In this document: in pieces, positions 63,501 through 64,000 of the stretch
How positions within the stretch are numbered: the stretch's first letter is position 1
Layout of the letters: every line of letters begins with the position of its first letter
Source: Lathyrus oleraceus
Lineage: Eukaryota > Streptophyta > Magnoliopsida > Fabales > Fabaceae
Assembly: GCF_024323335.1 (NCBI RefSeq)
Contig: NC_066580.1
Location: 254,982,977 to 255,046,976 of the forward strand
Length of the DNA stretch: 64,000 nt
Reading direction: 5' to 3'
Position numbers and translations under genes: made by a program
The notes under the pieces: generated by a model
Databases searched by the model: none
What the model was told of the DNA's origin: nothing
The model's input: only the letters and a program-made list of their open reading frames with translations

Positions 63501-64000
63501 ATATTAAGAGAAATCAGAAGTGGAAATTATGTGATGTACATATGAACTTCATGATTTTCAAAAATTGAAAGCATAGCAATGTTGCTTCTTTGCAAAGGAC
63601 TTCAGATCACACAACAATAATGAAAATAGAGCACTATACAAGCTGATTCGAAGCAATTAACAATTGAAGTAAACCTTTAATTTGCAAGGCTTTGAGTCAC
63701 AATCCTTGGATACTTTTGCTTACAATAGACACTATGGATAAAGGAGAGAAGGTTTAGGAACTTTGAGATCTGAAAATTGATCAATGAAATCAAAATTCAG
63801 ATCTGAAAAATTTGAAGAAAAATGGATTAGTTCCTTTAGTGATGGCTAGGATTTCACTTAAGCAGCAATTGGGGCTCCTTAAGGTTGAAGAAATGAAGAG
63901 CATGAGAAATGTATTTATAGCTTAGCAAGGCTGAGTTGCATGAACAAATGTGTGCATGGATGGAAAGGACCTCCATGTATGGACCTGTACAGGCGCATGG
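60594..64000 (-). repeat. 5' LTR of element B, cut by the window end
   Basis: Begins (plus strand) tgtagcggggtattcgttac and aligns with the solo LTR from 33809 onward over the full visible 3.4 kb, with scattered substitutions and a ~40-bp extra piece at ~61027-61070. The TATA box in minus sense is at 63919-63911. Antisense or sense frames shared with the solo LTR are not supported as genes. Confidence 0.92.

Larger units (their letters stand above)
44101..64000 (-). mobile_element. Ogre-type element B, degenerate and 3'-truncated, interrupted by a Tekay element
   Basis: Read on the minus strand from the right: 5' LTR (64000-60594, cut by the window), PBS (60587-60570), leader, ORF1, gag, protease, RT and RNase H to 52989, then the Tekay insertion, then the rest of RNase H and half of the archaeal-type RNase H (44672-44101). 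Integrase, the 3' region and the 3' LTR are absent. ORF1, gag and RT carry stops and frameshifts; protease is still open. The family is related to but distinct from A. Confidence 0.9.

Noticed and set aside
1..64000. Host genes, tRNA, rRNA, miRNA
   Set aside because: All longer frames belong to retrotransposon proteins; no tRNA cloverleaf or conserved RNA was recognised. The tRNA-Arg and tRNA-Met matches are only PBS sites.

Overview
The window reads as plant nuclear DNA made entirely of nested LTR retrotransposons. I see no host gene, tRNA, rRNA or CRISPR array. Very large Tat-lineage (Ogre-type) Ty3/gypsy elements carry ~5 kb LTRs, an extra ORF1 before gag, a tRNA-Arg-type primer site and a predicted intron between protease and reverse transcriptase. 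They sit beside Athila and Tekay/Del elements. This suggests a repeat-rich legume of tribe Fabeae (pea, vetch, faba bean, lentil, grass pea); the species cannot be fixed from the sequence.

Layout. (1) 1-19371 (+): nearly complete Ogre-type element A, with the last 743 bp of the 5' LTR, PBS, leader, ORF1, gag-pro, intron, pol, a repeat-rich 3' region, PPT and a complete 4991-bp 3' LTR. Every reading frame is open. (2) 19372-21300 (-): LTR fragment of another Tat-like element, interrupted by A. (3) 21301-22467 (-): gag-start and ORF1 C-terminal debris of an older Ogre-type element. (4) 22468-29895 (-): Athila-type element with its 3' LTR, PPT, two tandem divergent ORF2-type pseudogenes and a broken integrase; its 5' half is missing. 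(5) 29896-33590 (+): 5'-truncated, internally deleted Tat element. (6) 33591-39630 (-): LTR debris interrupted by a clean 4758-bp solo LTR (33809-38566, 5-bp TSD). (7) 39631-~44100 (+): a Tat LTR plus leader, truncated. (8) ~44101-64000 (-): degenerate Ogre-type element B running from its 5' LTR (right edge) through PBS, ORF1, gag, protease and RT/RNase H to an archaeal-type RNase H remnant. It is interrupted in RNase H by (9) 44673-52988 (+), a complete young Tekay/Del chromovirus with an intact 1456-aa polyprotein.

How the parts work together. In each family the LTR supplies promoter and polyadenylation signals, and the PBS and PPT prime the two DNA strands. Gag forms the particle, protease cleaves the precursor, RT and RNase H copy the RNA and integrase inserts the DNA. 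Element A and the Tekay element look recent (few LTR differences, open frames); B, the Athila element and the fragments are dead. The most interesting non-coding signal is a pair of adjacent hairpins repeated in the downstream part of several Ogre/Tat LTRs. Their stems show compensatory changes around a fixed TAYGTAGGCA linker.
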